Source of the DNA: Clostridium beijerinckii HUN142 | GTDB taxonomy: Bacteria > Bacillota > Clostridia > Clostridiales > Clostridiaceae | Reading direction: 5' to 3' | DNA length: 64,000 nt | Assembly (NCBI RefSeq): GCF_000621745.1 | Contig: NZ_JHXK01000013.1 | Span: forward strand, 62,001 to 126,000 | Shown: piece after piece, positions 20,091-28,779 of the stretch | Position numbering within the stretch: position 1 is the first letter of the stretch | Layout: each line of letters opens with the position of its first letter | The notes under the pieces: generated by a model | What the model was told of the DNA's origin: nothing | The model's input: the letters and a program-made list of their open reading frames with translations, nothing else | Database searches by the model: none | Made by a program: the position numbers and the translations under genes

Positions 20091-20798
20091 TTAGAAGAGT
20101 ATTGGCGCATTAGTATTTAATATATCAATAAGTCTCTTACTTAATAGTGGTTCCTCAATTGCATTATCGCAGGCAAATTTTAGAGCATCTAAACTCATAG
20201 AAATATCCTCTTCTATGAATTCTTTTGATTCCCAGGATACAGAATCTTTTATAAAATCAAAGATATCACATGGGTTATCAAAAATTTCTATAAATAGCTT
20301 TTGATTAGGATCATTATTCCAAGTAGCATTAAACTTTTGAGAAAAAGATTTCAATTCCCGGCTTAATAACTCAGAATCACAATCCCAAAGACTATTTAAG
20401 AAATCGTATGAATTTTTTATTGAATTTAAAGAATTTAAATCTACATTTGAGTCATTATATTTTAAAGTTTCGTTAACAGCAGTATCAAAATCTGATACTG
20501 GTATAAAGAAACCATCAGATTTACGATCAAACCAAGTAAAAAAAGATGTTGGCAAGAATACATGTTGCAAAAAGCCTAATAGACTATAACCGCAAGGATA
20601 AACAGCCCAACCGCATTGGAGAATATTTTTTTCAAGGTCAAAAATCCCAGTATAAATTATTTTTGATGTGTTAATTATCTCCTTATTATCAAAATAACCT
20701 TCCCATAAATTTTCTTCATTTAGAATTTTTTCTTCCCAAAAAGAAAAGTTTCTATAAGGTCTGTTTTCAAGAGTATTTTGTTTTATATTAAATTCCAA
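20091..20798 (-). CDS. Hypothetical cytoplasmic protein
   Basis: An acidic 235-residue protein rich in Asp, Asn, Phe and Trp, with no signal peptide, membrane segment or motif I recognise. The start follows a GAGGAGG site, and codon use looks like that of its neighbours. It is convergent with aspS and lies 69 nt downstream of the S4 gene on the same strand, so the two may share a transcript. No function is proposed. Confidence 0.75.
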   Translation of the reverse strand: MEFNIKQNTLENRPYRNFSFWEEKILNEENLWEGYFDNKEIINTSKIIYTGIFDLEKNILQCGWAVYPCGYSLLGFLQHVFLPTSFFTWFDRKSDGFFIPVSDFDTAVNETLKYNDSNVDLNSLNSIKNSYDFLNSLWDCDSELLSRELKSFSQKFNATWNNDPNQKLFIEIFDNPCDIFDFIKDSVSWESKEFIEEDISMSLDALKFACDNAIEEPLLSKRLIDILNTNAPILF

Positions 20799-20867
20799 TG
20801 ATAAATTCCTCCTCTCGATGTTATCATAATAATTTAAAAATACATTTTAAATTTATGATTAATTATG

Positions 20868-21464
20868 TTAGAGTTTAGAATAAAATTCTACAATTAATGA
20901 ATCATTGATTTCAATAGGAACTTCTTCTCTTAAAGGATATCTTATAAGAGTTCCTGAAAAATTATCTTGATCCTTTACTAGATACGGATAGGTATTAAGA
21001 GTATTAGATAAAAAAGTATCCCTAAATAACTCATTATTTCTGGACTTTTCTTTTAAAGAAATTATATCATCTATATTTACTTCAAAAGAAGGAATATCTA
21101 CCTTTTTACCATTAACTAAAATATGCCCGTGAACTACCATCTGTCGAGCTTGTGCAATAGAAGACGAAAAGCCGATTCTGTAAACTAAGTTATCTAATCT
21201 ACGTTCTAACTTTTTTATTAAAGCATAACCAGTAGGTTCTTTATCTTTTAACGCTTTTCGTACATAGGAGGCAAACTGTTTTTCCATCACACCATAGTAT
21301 GCTCTAAGTCTTTGTTTTTCAAGTAATTGAAGGCCATAAGCTGAAAGTTTTTTTGCGTTTCTAGCACTACCATTGTTGGCTCTTTTCATAGCTTTGGGAT
21401 GTCCACTAACGTTTAATCCTAAGCGCCTACATAACTTGAATCTAGGTTCTCTCATTCTTGCCAT
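20868..21464 (-). CDS. rpsD: Ribosomal protein S4, second (stand-alone) paralogue
   Basis: S4 binds 16S rRNA early in 30S assembly. The 198 residues include the N-terminal [16 protein letters not shown] region and the S4 RNA-binding domain [28 protein letters not shown] at about residues 90-117. It is the form without the four-cysteine zinc knuckle. It lies outside any ribosomal protein operon, so it is probably the second S4 gene known in several clostridia, the main copy being expected next to rpoA. The ATG at 21464 lies 8 nt from GGAG; an ATG at 21473 abuts that site and is rejected. Confidence 0.93.
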   Translation of the reverse strand: MARMREPRFKLCRRLGLNVSGHPKAMKRANNGSARNAKKLSAYGLQLLEKQRLRAYYGVMEKQFASYVRKALKDKEPTGYALIKKLERRLDNLVYRIGFSSSIAQARQMVVHGHILVNGKKVDIPSFEVNIDDIISLKEKSRNNELFRDTFLSNTLNTYPYLVKDQDNFSGTLIRYPLREEVPIEINDSLIVEFYSKL

Positions 21465-21550
21465 AATTATCATCTCCTATAAGGTCTCGCTTTGTTAAAA
21501 GTCAATCTAAAGTAATATAACACATATAATATATGAATAACAATCGTCTT

Positions 21551-21581
21551 AATGTTATTATTCCAGCGGAATAATATTATT
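21551..21581. repeat. Inverted repeat in the S4/DUF554 divergent spacer
   Basis: AATGTTATTATTCC and GGAATAATATTATT pair at 12 of 14 positions around a 3-nt AGC loop, about 90 nt upstream of the S4 start. It could be an operator or an RNA structure in the S4 leader. The rest of the 21465-21782 spacer holds a weaker hairpin (TTATCC/GGGATAA, 21692-21722) and a TATAAT box at 21735 in front of the DUF554 gene. Confidence 0.5.
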
Positions 21582-21782
21582 TAGAAATCTATATGAATGA
21601 TTTCATAAATTAGTTTGTACAAGATAAATTATTTGACACGTTGTATTTTTTGGTAATTGAGTTTAATTAGCTAAATTTATGAAATTAAATTTATCCTTTA
21701 CAAATCGTAAAGTAGGGATAATGAGTCGGATATGTTATAATTAAGCGGAAAATAAAATGGTAAAAAGTTTGGGGGAGAAAAA

Positions 21783-22478
21783 ATGTTAGGAACAATAGTT
21801 AATTCGTTAGCAATAATAGGAGGATGCTTAATTGGGCTAATAGTAAAAGGCAGATTAACTGAGAAAATTAGCAATACAATAATGAATGGTTTAGCTTTAT
21901 GCGTATTATACATAGGTATATCTGGAGCTCTCAAAGGCAAAGATACACTGCAAATAATAATTTGTATTGCACTAGGTGCACTCATAGGAGAAATCATAGA
22001 TATTGATAGAAAATTAAATGATTTGGGAAATATGATTGAGGGAAAAATAAATGGTAGAAGAAAAAATAATTCTAATGATAAAATATCCATATCAGAAGGA
22101 TTTGTTACATCTAGTTTACTATTTTGCGTTGGAGCAATGGCAGTAGTGGGATCTCTTGAAAGTGGGCTACAAGGAAATAACTCAACTCTTTTTGCTAAAT
22201 CAATATTAGATGGAGTGTCATCAATAATATTTGCATCGTCCCTTGGGATAGGTGTAATGTTATCATCAATTGCAATTTTTATATATCAAGGAAGCATAAC
22301 TCTACTTGCAGGAGGACTTTCAACAATACTTACTGATAATGTAATTTCTAATATGTCAGCAGTCGGAAGTCTCTTAATTGTAGGACTTGGTTTCAATATG
22401 CTTGGAATAAGTAAAATTAAAGTCGCAAATTTATTACCGGGAATATTTTTACCAATTATATTTGGTTTTTTTAGATAA
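21783..22478 (+). CDS. DUF554 family membrane protein
   Basis: The 231 residues begin MLGTIVNSLAIIGGCLIGLIVKGRL, which together with the later GALIGEIIDIDRKL segment is characteristic of DUF554 (YdfK-type) proteins. Six to seven hydrophobic segments are visible, broken by a charged loop at about residues 85-105. A small-molecule transport role is often supposed for the family but not shown. It follows a GGGGG site at 21771-21775 and is transcribed away from the S4 gene. Confidence 0.88.
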   Translation: MLGTIVNSLAIIGGCLIGLIVKGRLTEKISNTIMNGLALCVLYIGISGALKGKDTLQIIICIALGALIGEIIDIDRKLNDLGNMIEGKINGRRKNNSNDKISISEGFVTSSLLFCVGAMAVVGSLESGLQGNNSTLFAKSILDGVSSIIFASSLGIGVMLSSIAIFIYQGSITLLAGGLSTILTDNVISNMSAVGSLLIVGLGFNMLGISKIKVANLLPGIFLPIIFGFFR

Positions 22479-22635
22479 GCTGACTGGAGTGTAATAAAAT
22501 ATAATAGATTTCTTAAGAAAATTTAATTATTAATAGGGTAGAAATTACAAATTAGATTTTAACTGAATAGGAAGTTGGTTTATGAGTAAAATATAAAATA
22601 TAATATTGTCACAATTGTTAATTGGAGGATTTAGA

Positions 22636-23241
22636 ATGAAGATATCAGAGCTAAAGAGGAAGTCAAAAAAACAATTGAAAGGAAAATGGGGACTAGCTAT
22701 AACAACTTTATTTGTAAGTCTGGTAATAATAAGTGTATTTTATGTTGTTATGCAGCTTCTTCAACCAGATGGAGGTATTCTTCCTATTATTGGTGAATGT
22801 GTGAGCGCTTTTTTAGGTGGGATGGCTACATTAGGGACATGCAAATTTGTATTAAATTTAGCATCTAACAATAATAAGGAAAAGTTCAATGATTTATTTG
22901 TAGGAGTTAATATTTACTTTAAGACATTAGGATTATGGATATTAATTAATATAAGTATGACTATCGCAACATTGTGTATGGTAATTCCCGGAATTATAGT
23001 TGCGCTTATGTTTTCGCAAGCATTCTTCATATTATGTGAAGATAATAATAAGTCTATTATGGAATGTTTAAAGCAAAGTGTATCAATCATGAGGGGATAC
23101 AAGATTCGCTTGTTGCTTCTTGAATTAAGTTTTGTTGGATGGGGGATTATATCAATTTTAACTTTTGGAATAGGATTATTGTGGATATATCCATATCGAC
23201 AAGTAACTCTTGCCAATTTTTATTTAGAAATAAAGAAGTAA
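22636..23241 (+). CDS. DUF975 family membrane protein
   Basis: The protein begins MKISELKRKSKKQLKGKWGLAI, the usual DUF975 opening, and has 201 residues with about five hydrophobic segments; the region around residue 140 (DNNKSIMECLKQSVSIMRGYK) is also family-like. The ATG at 22636 is 6 nt after GGAGG; an upstream in-frame TTG at 22606 has no site. Function is unknown. Confidence 0.88.
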   Translation: MKISELKRKSKKQLKGKWGLAITTLFVSLVIISVFYVVMQLLQPDGGILPIIGECVSAFLGGMATLGTCKFVLNLASNNNKEKFNDLFVGVNIYFKTLGLWILINISMTIATLCMVIPGIIVALMFSQAFFILCEDNNKSIMECLKQSVSIMRGYKIRLLLLELSFVGWGIISILTFGIGLLWIYPYRQVTLANFYLEIKK

Positions 23242-23447
23242 CTTATTAGTTGGATTATAGTTAAATACTGTAATAAAATAGTTCTTTAAATTTGAAAATC
23301 ACTTTTGAATAATAAAGTTATAAGAGTGTGACTTTTTATTTGATGTGCAAAATATTAGGCAAAAAAATATAGCCAAAAATTAATATAAGAATTATAATAA
23401 ATACGTATACTATTATTTATAATAGCGTAACTTAAGGGGGGCACAAG

Positions 23448-24743
23448 ATGAAAAAAGTAAAAATAGCACTGCTAGGATTGGGGAATGTTGGTCGTGGTGT
23501 TTGGATGATTTTAAACTCTAACAAAGAAGAGATTATGAAAAGATGTGGATATGAAGTAGAAGTAGCAAAAGTTCTTGTTAGAGATAAAAATAAACCAAGA
23601 GGAATTGAAATATCAGATGAACTTGTAACAACTGATTTTAATGAGATATTAGAAGATAGTAGTATTAAGATTGTTGTTGAAGTTATGGGTGGAATGGAAC
23701 CAGCACGAGAGTATATGCTAAGATGCATGGAAAACAAAAAGCATATAGTAACTGCAAATAAAATGTTACTGGCAACTGGTGGAGATGAACTTTTTGAAAA
23801 AGCAGATGAAAACGGAATTATGTTTAGTTACGAAGCTAGTGTGGCTGGGGGAATTCCAATTATAAAGGGAATAGATGAAAGCTTAACTGCGAATAAAATA
23901 GAAACTCTTTATGGGATAGTAAATGGCACAACTAATTACATTCTAAGCAAGATGGAACTTGAAGATGCTGATTTCGATGATATATTAAAGGAAGCACAAG
24001 AAAAAGGATATGCTGAAGCTGATCCTACATCAGATATTGAAGGATATGATGCACAATATAAATTAGCAATACTCGCTTCATTAGCTTTTGGATCAAAGAT
24101 AGATGTGAAAAATGTATATAGAGAAGGAATTACTAAAATTGAAGCTGTTGATATGAAATATGCTAAGGAATTTAAAATGGGAATTAAATTACTTGCTATT
24201 GCAAAAGAAACTAACGGCAAAGTTGAACTTAGAGTTCACCCTACAATGATTCCGAAGAAACATCCGCTTTCGAATGTTTATGATTCATACAATGCTGTAT
24301 TTATAAGAGGAAATGCAGTAGGAGATTTAATGTTTTACGGAAGAGGCGCAGGAGATCTTCCAACAGGAAGCGCAGTAGTAAGTGATATTGTTTCTATTGT
24401 AAGAAATAATGTCGAAACAGAAAATCCGAATTCAGTAGTTAAGAATAACCTATGGGAAAGAGAAATTTTAGATATGGGTTCAGTTGAAAGTAAATTTTAT
24501 ATTAGGGCAACTGTTTTAGATGAATCAGGAGTTCTTGGAGAAATTACTGCAATACTTGGAAAACATAATGTAAGTATAAGATCTGTAATACAGAAAGGCG
24601 ATGAAGAAGATGGTCAGGTAACCATCGTGTTGGTTACTCATAAAACTACTGAGTCTCAAATTAATGGTGCAGTTGAAAAAATTACCAGCTTGAAATCTGT
24701 TTACAAAATAGATAACATAATAAGGATAGAAGATTTTAAATAA
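23448..24743 (+). CDS. hom: Homoserine dehydrogenase
   Basis: The enzyme reduces aspartate semialdehyde to homoserine on the way to threonine and methionine. The 431 residues have an N-terminal Rossmann motif GLGNVGRG (11-18), the catalytic region GIVNGTTNYIL, EAQEKGYAEADPTSDIEGYDA with the substrate-binding Asp/Glu, GRGAGDLPTGSAVVSD, and a C-terminal ACT domain (from about residue 350) that implies feedback control by an amino acid. The ATG follows GGGGGGC. No thrB or thrC is adjacent. Confidence 0.96.
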   Translation: MKKVKIALLGLGNVGRGVWMILNSNKEEIMKRCGYEVEVAKVLVRDKNKPRGIEISDELVTTDFNEILEDSSIKIVVEVMGGMEPAREYMLRCMENKKHIVTANKMLLATGGDELFEKADENGIMFSYEASVAGGIPIIKGIDESLTANKIETLYGIVNGTTNYILSKMELEDADFDDILKEAQEKGYAEADPTSDIEGYDAQYKLAILASLAFGSKIDVKNVYREGITKIEAVDMKYAKEFKMGIKLLAIAKETNGKVELRVHPTMIPKKHPLSNVYDSYNAVFIRGNAVGDLMFYGRGAGDLPTGSAVVSDIVSIVRNNVETENPNSVVKNNLWEREILDMGSVESKFYIRATVLDESGVLGEITAILGKHNVSIRSVIQKGDEEDGQVTIVLVTHKTTESQINGAVEKITSLKSVYKIDNIIRIEDFK

Positions 24744-24809
24744 ATTACATGTTAAACATGCAATTTATTTATATAAAAACAATATATAGTATTTTAATAA
24801 TGATTAATG

Positions 24810-24840
24810 CCGCTTATTACATGTAATAAGCGGTGTTTTG
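24810..24840 (+). terminator. Terminator after hom
   Basis: CCGCTTATTAC and GTAATAAGCGG are perfect complements around a 2-nt centre, followed by TGTTTTGTTTTG. Confidence 0.8.
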
Positions 24841-25007
24841 TTTTGATTAAAAGTTTTTTAGAAAAAGTTCAAAAAATATGATACGAAAATTAAGTAAAAT
24901 ATAGAAAAAATATGTTATAATTACTGTATATTTGAAAAATTGGACAATATATGAGTCATAATAAATAGTAAATTACTTATTTAGTGGAAAGAAAGGGATG
25001 GTCATTT

Positions 25008-26354
25008 TTGCCTGGAAAAATAAAGAAGATGATTGATGAGATTATTCAACAAAGATCAAAAGGAAATCCTGCTATTACGGAAATGACTATAGCTAAATTA
25101 ATCCTAAAGGGAATTAATCCAAATAAATTTGATATAGATTCTCCAGATGATATAACGATAATTAATAAACTTTTCGATATTGCTAGACAATTAAATGTAA
25201 AAAATTTAGATAATATTGAAAAAAATATAAAATCTTCATTCTCAACTAAAATAATGGAAGAGGATGCAGTAAAGGATATAAAAAGTCAATTAAATATTAA
25301 TGATATAAAGTTAGTAATATTTTTTGTGGCTTCTAATTATAATCAACAAAAGATAAGTTTACTTATGCAAGAAGCATTTAAGGAGTGTATTGTTGTTGGG
25401 TGTTCTACAGCAGGAGAACTTGCAAGTGGAGAAATATTAGAGAATTCTATTGTTGCAATGGCTATTAACTCTAATATTATTTCTGATATAAAAGTTGAAT
25501 TGGTTGAAAATATAAAGAAAAATTTAAACTTAGAACCTGCTTTTACTTCCTTTGAAGAATACTATAAAGAAAGTTTGTATAATATGAGCGCAGAAAAGTT
25601 TGTTGGTATAACATTAATAGATGGATTAAGTATGAAAGAGGAAAAAATAATGGACCTAATAGGTAATAGGACTAATGTGTTCTTTATCGGTGGTTCAGCT
25701 GGTGATAACAACGAATTTTTAGAGACATATGTTTCGGTTAATGGGCATACTTCTACAGATTCAGTAGCTTTAATTTTACTAAAGATAAGCGATGATGCTG
25801 AGTTTAGTTTTATAAAAACGCAAAGTTTCGAATCTTTGGATTATAGCTTCGTTGCAAATAAAGTCGACGAAGAAAAAAGGCAAGTGATTGAATTTAATAA
25901 TAGACCCGCTGCGTTAGAATATGCAGATGCTGTGAAAGCTGACAATATTAAAGAAATTTCAAAATATTTTATGAGTAACCCATTAGGATTGATGATTGAG
26001 GAAAATGATTTCTTTATAAGATCACCGCAAAGAGCGATAGGGACAAGTATGATGTTTTATTGCAATATACTTGAAGGAATGGAAGTTAAACTTTTAAAAG
26101 CTACGAATATAATTGATGATACAAGAAGGTCAATTGAAAATAAAGTAAGTGAATTAGGAAAAATTGATGGTATTATAAATTTTCAATGTATACATAGAAC
26201 ACTGGAATTGAAAAAGAAAAGCTTGTCGGACGAATATGCTAAAATATTTAATGATATTCCTACTATAGGATTTTCTGCTTATGGAGAACAGTATATAGGT
26301 CATACAAATGATACATCTACAATGCTAATTTTTAATTTAAAGACAAGAAAATAG
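25008..26354 (+). CDS. FIST domain sensory protein
   Basis: FIST (F-box/intracellular signal transduction) proteins are predicted small-ligand sensors, often tied to chemotaxis or kinases. The protein has 448 residues. An N-terminal helical segment precedes the FIST N domain, where the marks are VGCSTAGELASGEI (about residue 130) and FFIGGSAGDN; the FIST C half follows, with GYEQ/YGEQYIGH-type features near the end (FSAYGEQYIGHTNDTSTML). The start is taken as the TTG at 25008, about 10 nt after AAAGGGA; a GTG at 24984 lies before that site. A histidine kinase gene begins 81 nt downstream, and the two probably work together. Confidence 0.85.
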   Translation: MPGKIKKMIDEIIQQRSKGNPAITEMTIAKLILKGINPNKFDIDSPDDITIINKLFDIARQLNVKNLDNIEKNIKSSFSTKIMEEDAVKDIKSQLNINDIKLVIFFVASNYNQQKISLLMQEAFKECIVVGCSTAGELASGEILENSIVAMAINSNIISDIKVELVENIKKNLNLEPAFTSFEEYYKESLYNMSAEKFVGITLIDGLSMKEEKIMDLIGNRTNVFFIGGSAGDNNEFLETYVSVNGHTSTDSVALILLKISDDAEFSFIKTQSFESLDYSFVANKVDEEKRQVIEFNNRPAALEYADAVKADNIKEISKYFMSNPLGLMIEENDFFIRSPQRAIGTSMMFYCNILEGMEVKLLKATNIIDDTRRSIENKVSELGKIDGIINFQCIHRTLELKKKSLSDEYAKIFNDIPTIGFSAYGEQYIGHTNDTSTMLIFNLKTRK

Positions 26355-26435
26355 ATTAAGAGAAACTAAATAGGAAATTTAAATATATAATCTTTCGTGG
26401 AATATTAAAATGTTTTTGAAACGAGGCTATAAGTA

Positions 26436-28277
26436 ATGAAGAATTTAGAGAATTTTTTTTATAAAGCTAATATTCTTATTGTTCATGAGTACTTTGAAGA
26501 TTCAAAGATACTAATAAAATTTCTTAATTATAGAGGATATATGAATGTAAAAAATGTAAAAAAAAGTGAATCGGTTATAAAATCAATAAAGGAAAATATA
26601 CCTGATATAATATTAATAAATATAAATTTGGGAGATATCAATGGTTATGAATTATGTGAAATTATAAGAAAAGAGGAGGATTTAATAGAAATTCCAATTA
26701 TTTTTATAAACACAGGTGAAGAAGCTATTGATCGAAATAAAATATATATTGTTGGAGGAAATGATTATTTAAGCACTCCGCTTGAATATGAGGAAGTTAT
26801 AAATAGAATTGAGATGAATTTAAAAATTAAATTTATGGAACATAAGATAAAAATTCATAAGGACAATTACGAGACAACATATACTGAATTAAAGGATTGG
26901 AATAGGGTGCTATTAAAAAGAAATAGCGATTTAGTTAATGAAGTAATTGAAAAGGATAATCAATTGGAAGATATAACTTCTGAACTAAAGGAATTTAATA
27001 TTATATTAGAAGAAGAAATGAACGAAAGAACGAGAACAGAAGAGGCACTAAAGGAAAGCGAGAGACATTTGAGGCATTCGATAGAAGAGGCGCCAGTACC
27101 TATAATGCTATATACGGAAGATGGGCTTGTAAAAAAGATTAATAGATCATGGAGTGATATTACTGGATATAAGATTGTAGATATTCCAACGATTTTGGAA
27201 TGGGCAAATATTTCAGAGGCATTTAAGGAAGAATTGAGTAGTATAAATATAAACAAATTATTTAATTCTGAAAAAAGACAAAATAATGGTGAGTTTCCTA
27301 TAAGAACATATGATGGAAGCATAAAAATTTGCAATTTTTATTCGGCATATATTGGTGAATTAGAGGATGGACATAGATTGTTCATGAAAGTAGCCGTAGA
27401 TGTGACGGAAAAGAAGCATATGGAAGAATTGCAAAAGAGTGTTGAAGAAGAAAGAAAAAAGTTATATGAGATCAAGGAATATGATAGAATAAGAACAGAA
27501 TTTTTTTCAAATATATCTCATGAATTAAGAACACCAATTAATGTAATTTTTTCAGCATTGCAAATGCATGAACTTATATTAAAAGATTGTTTATTGGAAA
27601 ATAAAAGTATTGATAAATATAAATATACTAAAATAATGAAACAGAACTGCTATCGCATTTTAAGACTTGTAAATAATATTATAGATATAACAAAAATTGA
27701 CTCAGGTTATTTTAATATCAATGAATATAATATTGATATTATTGCTCTTGTAGAGAATATAACTTTATCAGTAGCTGATTATATTCAGGACAAAGGCTTA
27801 TCACTTATATTTGATACAAATGTGGAAGAGAAAATTATGGCCTGTGATCCAGAAAAGATTGAAAGAATTATTTTAAATATACTATCAAATGCTGTAAAAT
27901 TTACTTCAAATGGTGGGAAAATAACTGTTAGTATTGAAGATTGTTATGAGAAAATTTGTATAAAAATCAAAGATACAGGAAGAGGTATTCCACAAGATAA
28001 ATTAAATTCGATATTTGAAAGATTTATACAAGTAGACAAATCCCTTGCCAGAGATCATGAAGGAAGTGGCATCGGACTTTCTCTTGTAAAGTGCTTGGTT
28101 GAGCTGCACGGTGGAATGATATCCGTAAAGAGTGAAATAAACTATGGTACTGAATTTGATATCTGTATTCCATGTAAATTAGTAAAAAATGTAGAAGAAG
28201 AGTATTCGTTTTGTAACTCTATAGGTGGAGATTCTATTGAAAAAATTAATATAGAATTTTCAGATATATATAATTAA
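26436..28277 (+). CDS. PAS histidine kinase with a degenerate N-terminal receiver domain
   Basis: The 613 residues read in order: a receiver-like domain (1-130), a coiled-coil linker (about 140-200), a PAS domain (about 205-320), a HisKA domain with the phosphoacceptor His 362 in FFSNISHELRTP, and an HATPase domain with NILSNAVKF, DTGRGIP and GSGIGLSLVK. The kinase half looks complete. The receiver has lost its active site: the acidic pair is HE (17-18), the phosphoacceptor Asp is Asn 62 (IININLGD), and the Lys of the K-P motif is Thr (LSTP). It should therefore be a binding module, not a phosphorelay. The preceding FIST gene is a likely partner; no cognate regulator lies nearby. Confidence 0.9.
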   Translation: MKNLENFFYKANILIVHEYFEDSKILIKFLNYRGYMNVKNVKKSESVIKSIKENIPDIILININLGDINGYELCEIIRKEEDLIEIPIIFINTGEEAIDRNKIYIVGGNDYLSTPLEYEEVINRIEMNLKIKFMEHKIKIHKDNYETTYTELKDWNRVLLKRNSDLVNEVIEKDNQLEDITSELKEFNIILEEEMNERTRTEEALKESERHLRHSIEEAPVPIMLYTEDGLVKKINRSWSDITGYKIVDIPTILEWANISEAFKEELSSININKLFNSEKRQNNGEFPIRTYDGSIKICNFYSAYIGELEDGHRLFMKVAVDVTEKKHMEELQKSVEEERKKLYEIKEYDRIRTEFFSNISHELRTPINVIFSALQMHELILKDCLLENKSIDKYKYTKIMKQNCYRILRLVNNIIDITKIDSGYFNINEYNIDIIALVENITLSVADYIQDKGLSLIFDTNVEEKIMACDPEKIERIILNILSNAVKFTSNGGKITVSIEDCYEKICIKIKDTGRGIPQDKLNSIFERFIQVDKSLARDHEGSGIGLSLVKCLVELHGGMISVKSEINYGTEFDICIPCKLVKNVEEEYSFCNSIGGDSIEKINIEFSDIYN

Positions 28278-28307
28278 AATAATAAATTTAAATATAGATT
28301 GCTTATA

Positions 28308-28335
28308 AAATACTTCTTTTATAATAGAAGTATTT
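28308..28335 (+). terminator. Hairpin after the histidine kinase gene
   Basis: AAATACTTCT and AGAAGTATTT are perfect 10-bp complements with an 8-nt loop; a clear T-run is lacking, so termination is uncertain. Confidence 0.5.
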
Positions 28336-28451
28336 GTGGAAAAAAATTAAGATAATATAGTGAAAGCATATTTTTACTTACTTTTTTTAAGAGTTTTAAA
28401 CAAATGTTGAATATGAACTTGATATTTGTTACTATATTAATGTATTTAATA

Positions 28452-28718
28452 GGTTAGAGATAATGAGGTTTCAAACAATTAATGGAGTCTTTATTTCTCT
28501 CTTTTTGCTTGTTATAGGCAGTTTAAAAATAAGAATTTAAAGTATTTGCCCCCAAAAGGAATGTTTCTAGAATGTGAGGAATAATTTGCGATTGCATATC
28601 TAAGTGTTCAAGTAATATAGTTTCCACACTGTATATGCTATATTATTTAGAAATATTGCCTTTTAATAATATATGGGCCTCTGTATTTATATAGCTTCAT
28701 AAATACAGAGGCTTTTTA
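28452..28718 (+). ncRNA. Candidate small RNA or long leader ending in a strong terminator
   Basis: The 500-nt gap 28278-28779 has no gene. A possible promoter (TTGATA at 28420, TATTTA 18 nt later) precedes about 260 nt that end in a very strong terminator: GCCTCTGTATTTAT (28677-28690), an 8-nt loop, ATAAATACAGAGGC (28699-28712) and five T. AGGCA (28517-28521) can pair with TGCCT (28658-28662), which would close the interior. No known RNA family was recognised; it is either an independent RNA or an attenuated leader of the next gene. Confidence 0.4.
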
Positions 28719-28779
28719 ATTCTATTCTTTATGCTATAATTTAAGCAAAAGAAATAAAATACAATGTGGAGGAAAAGTG

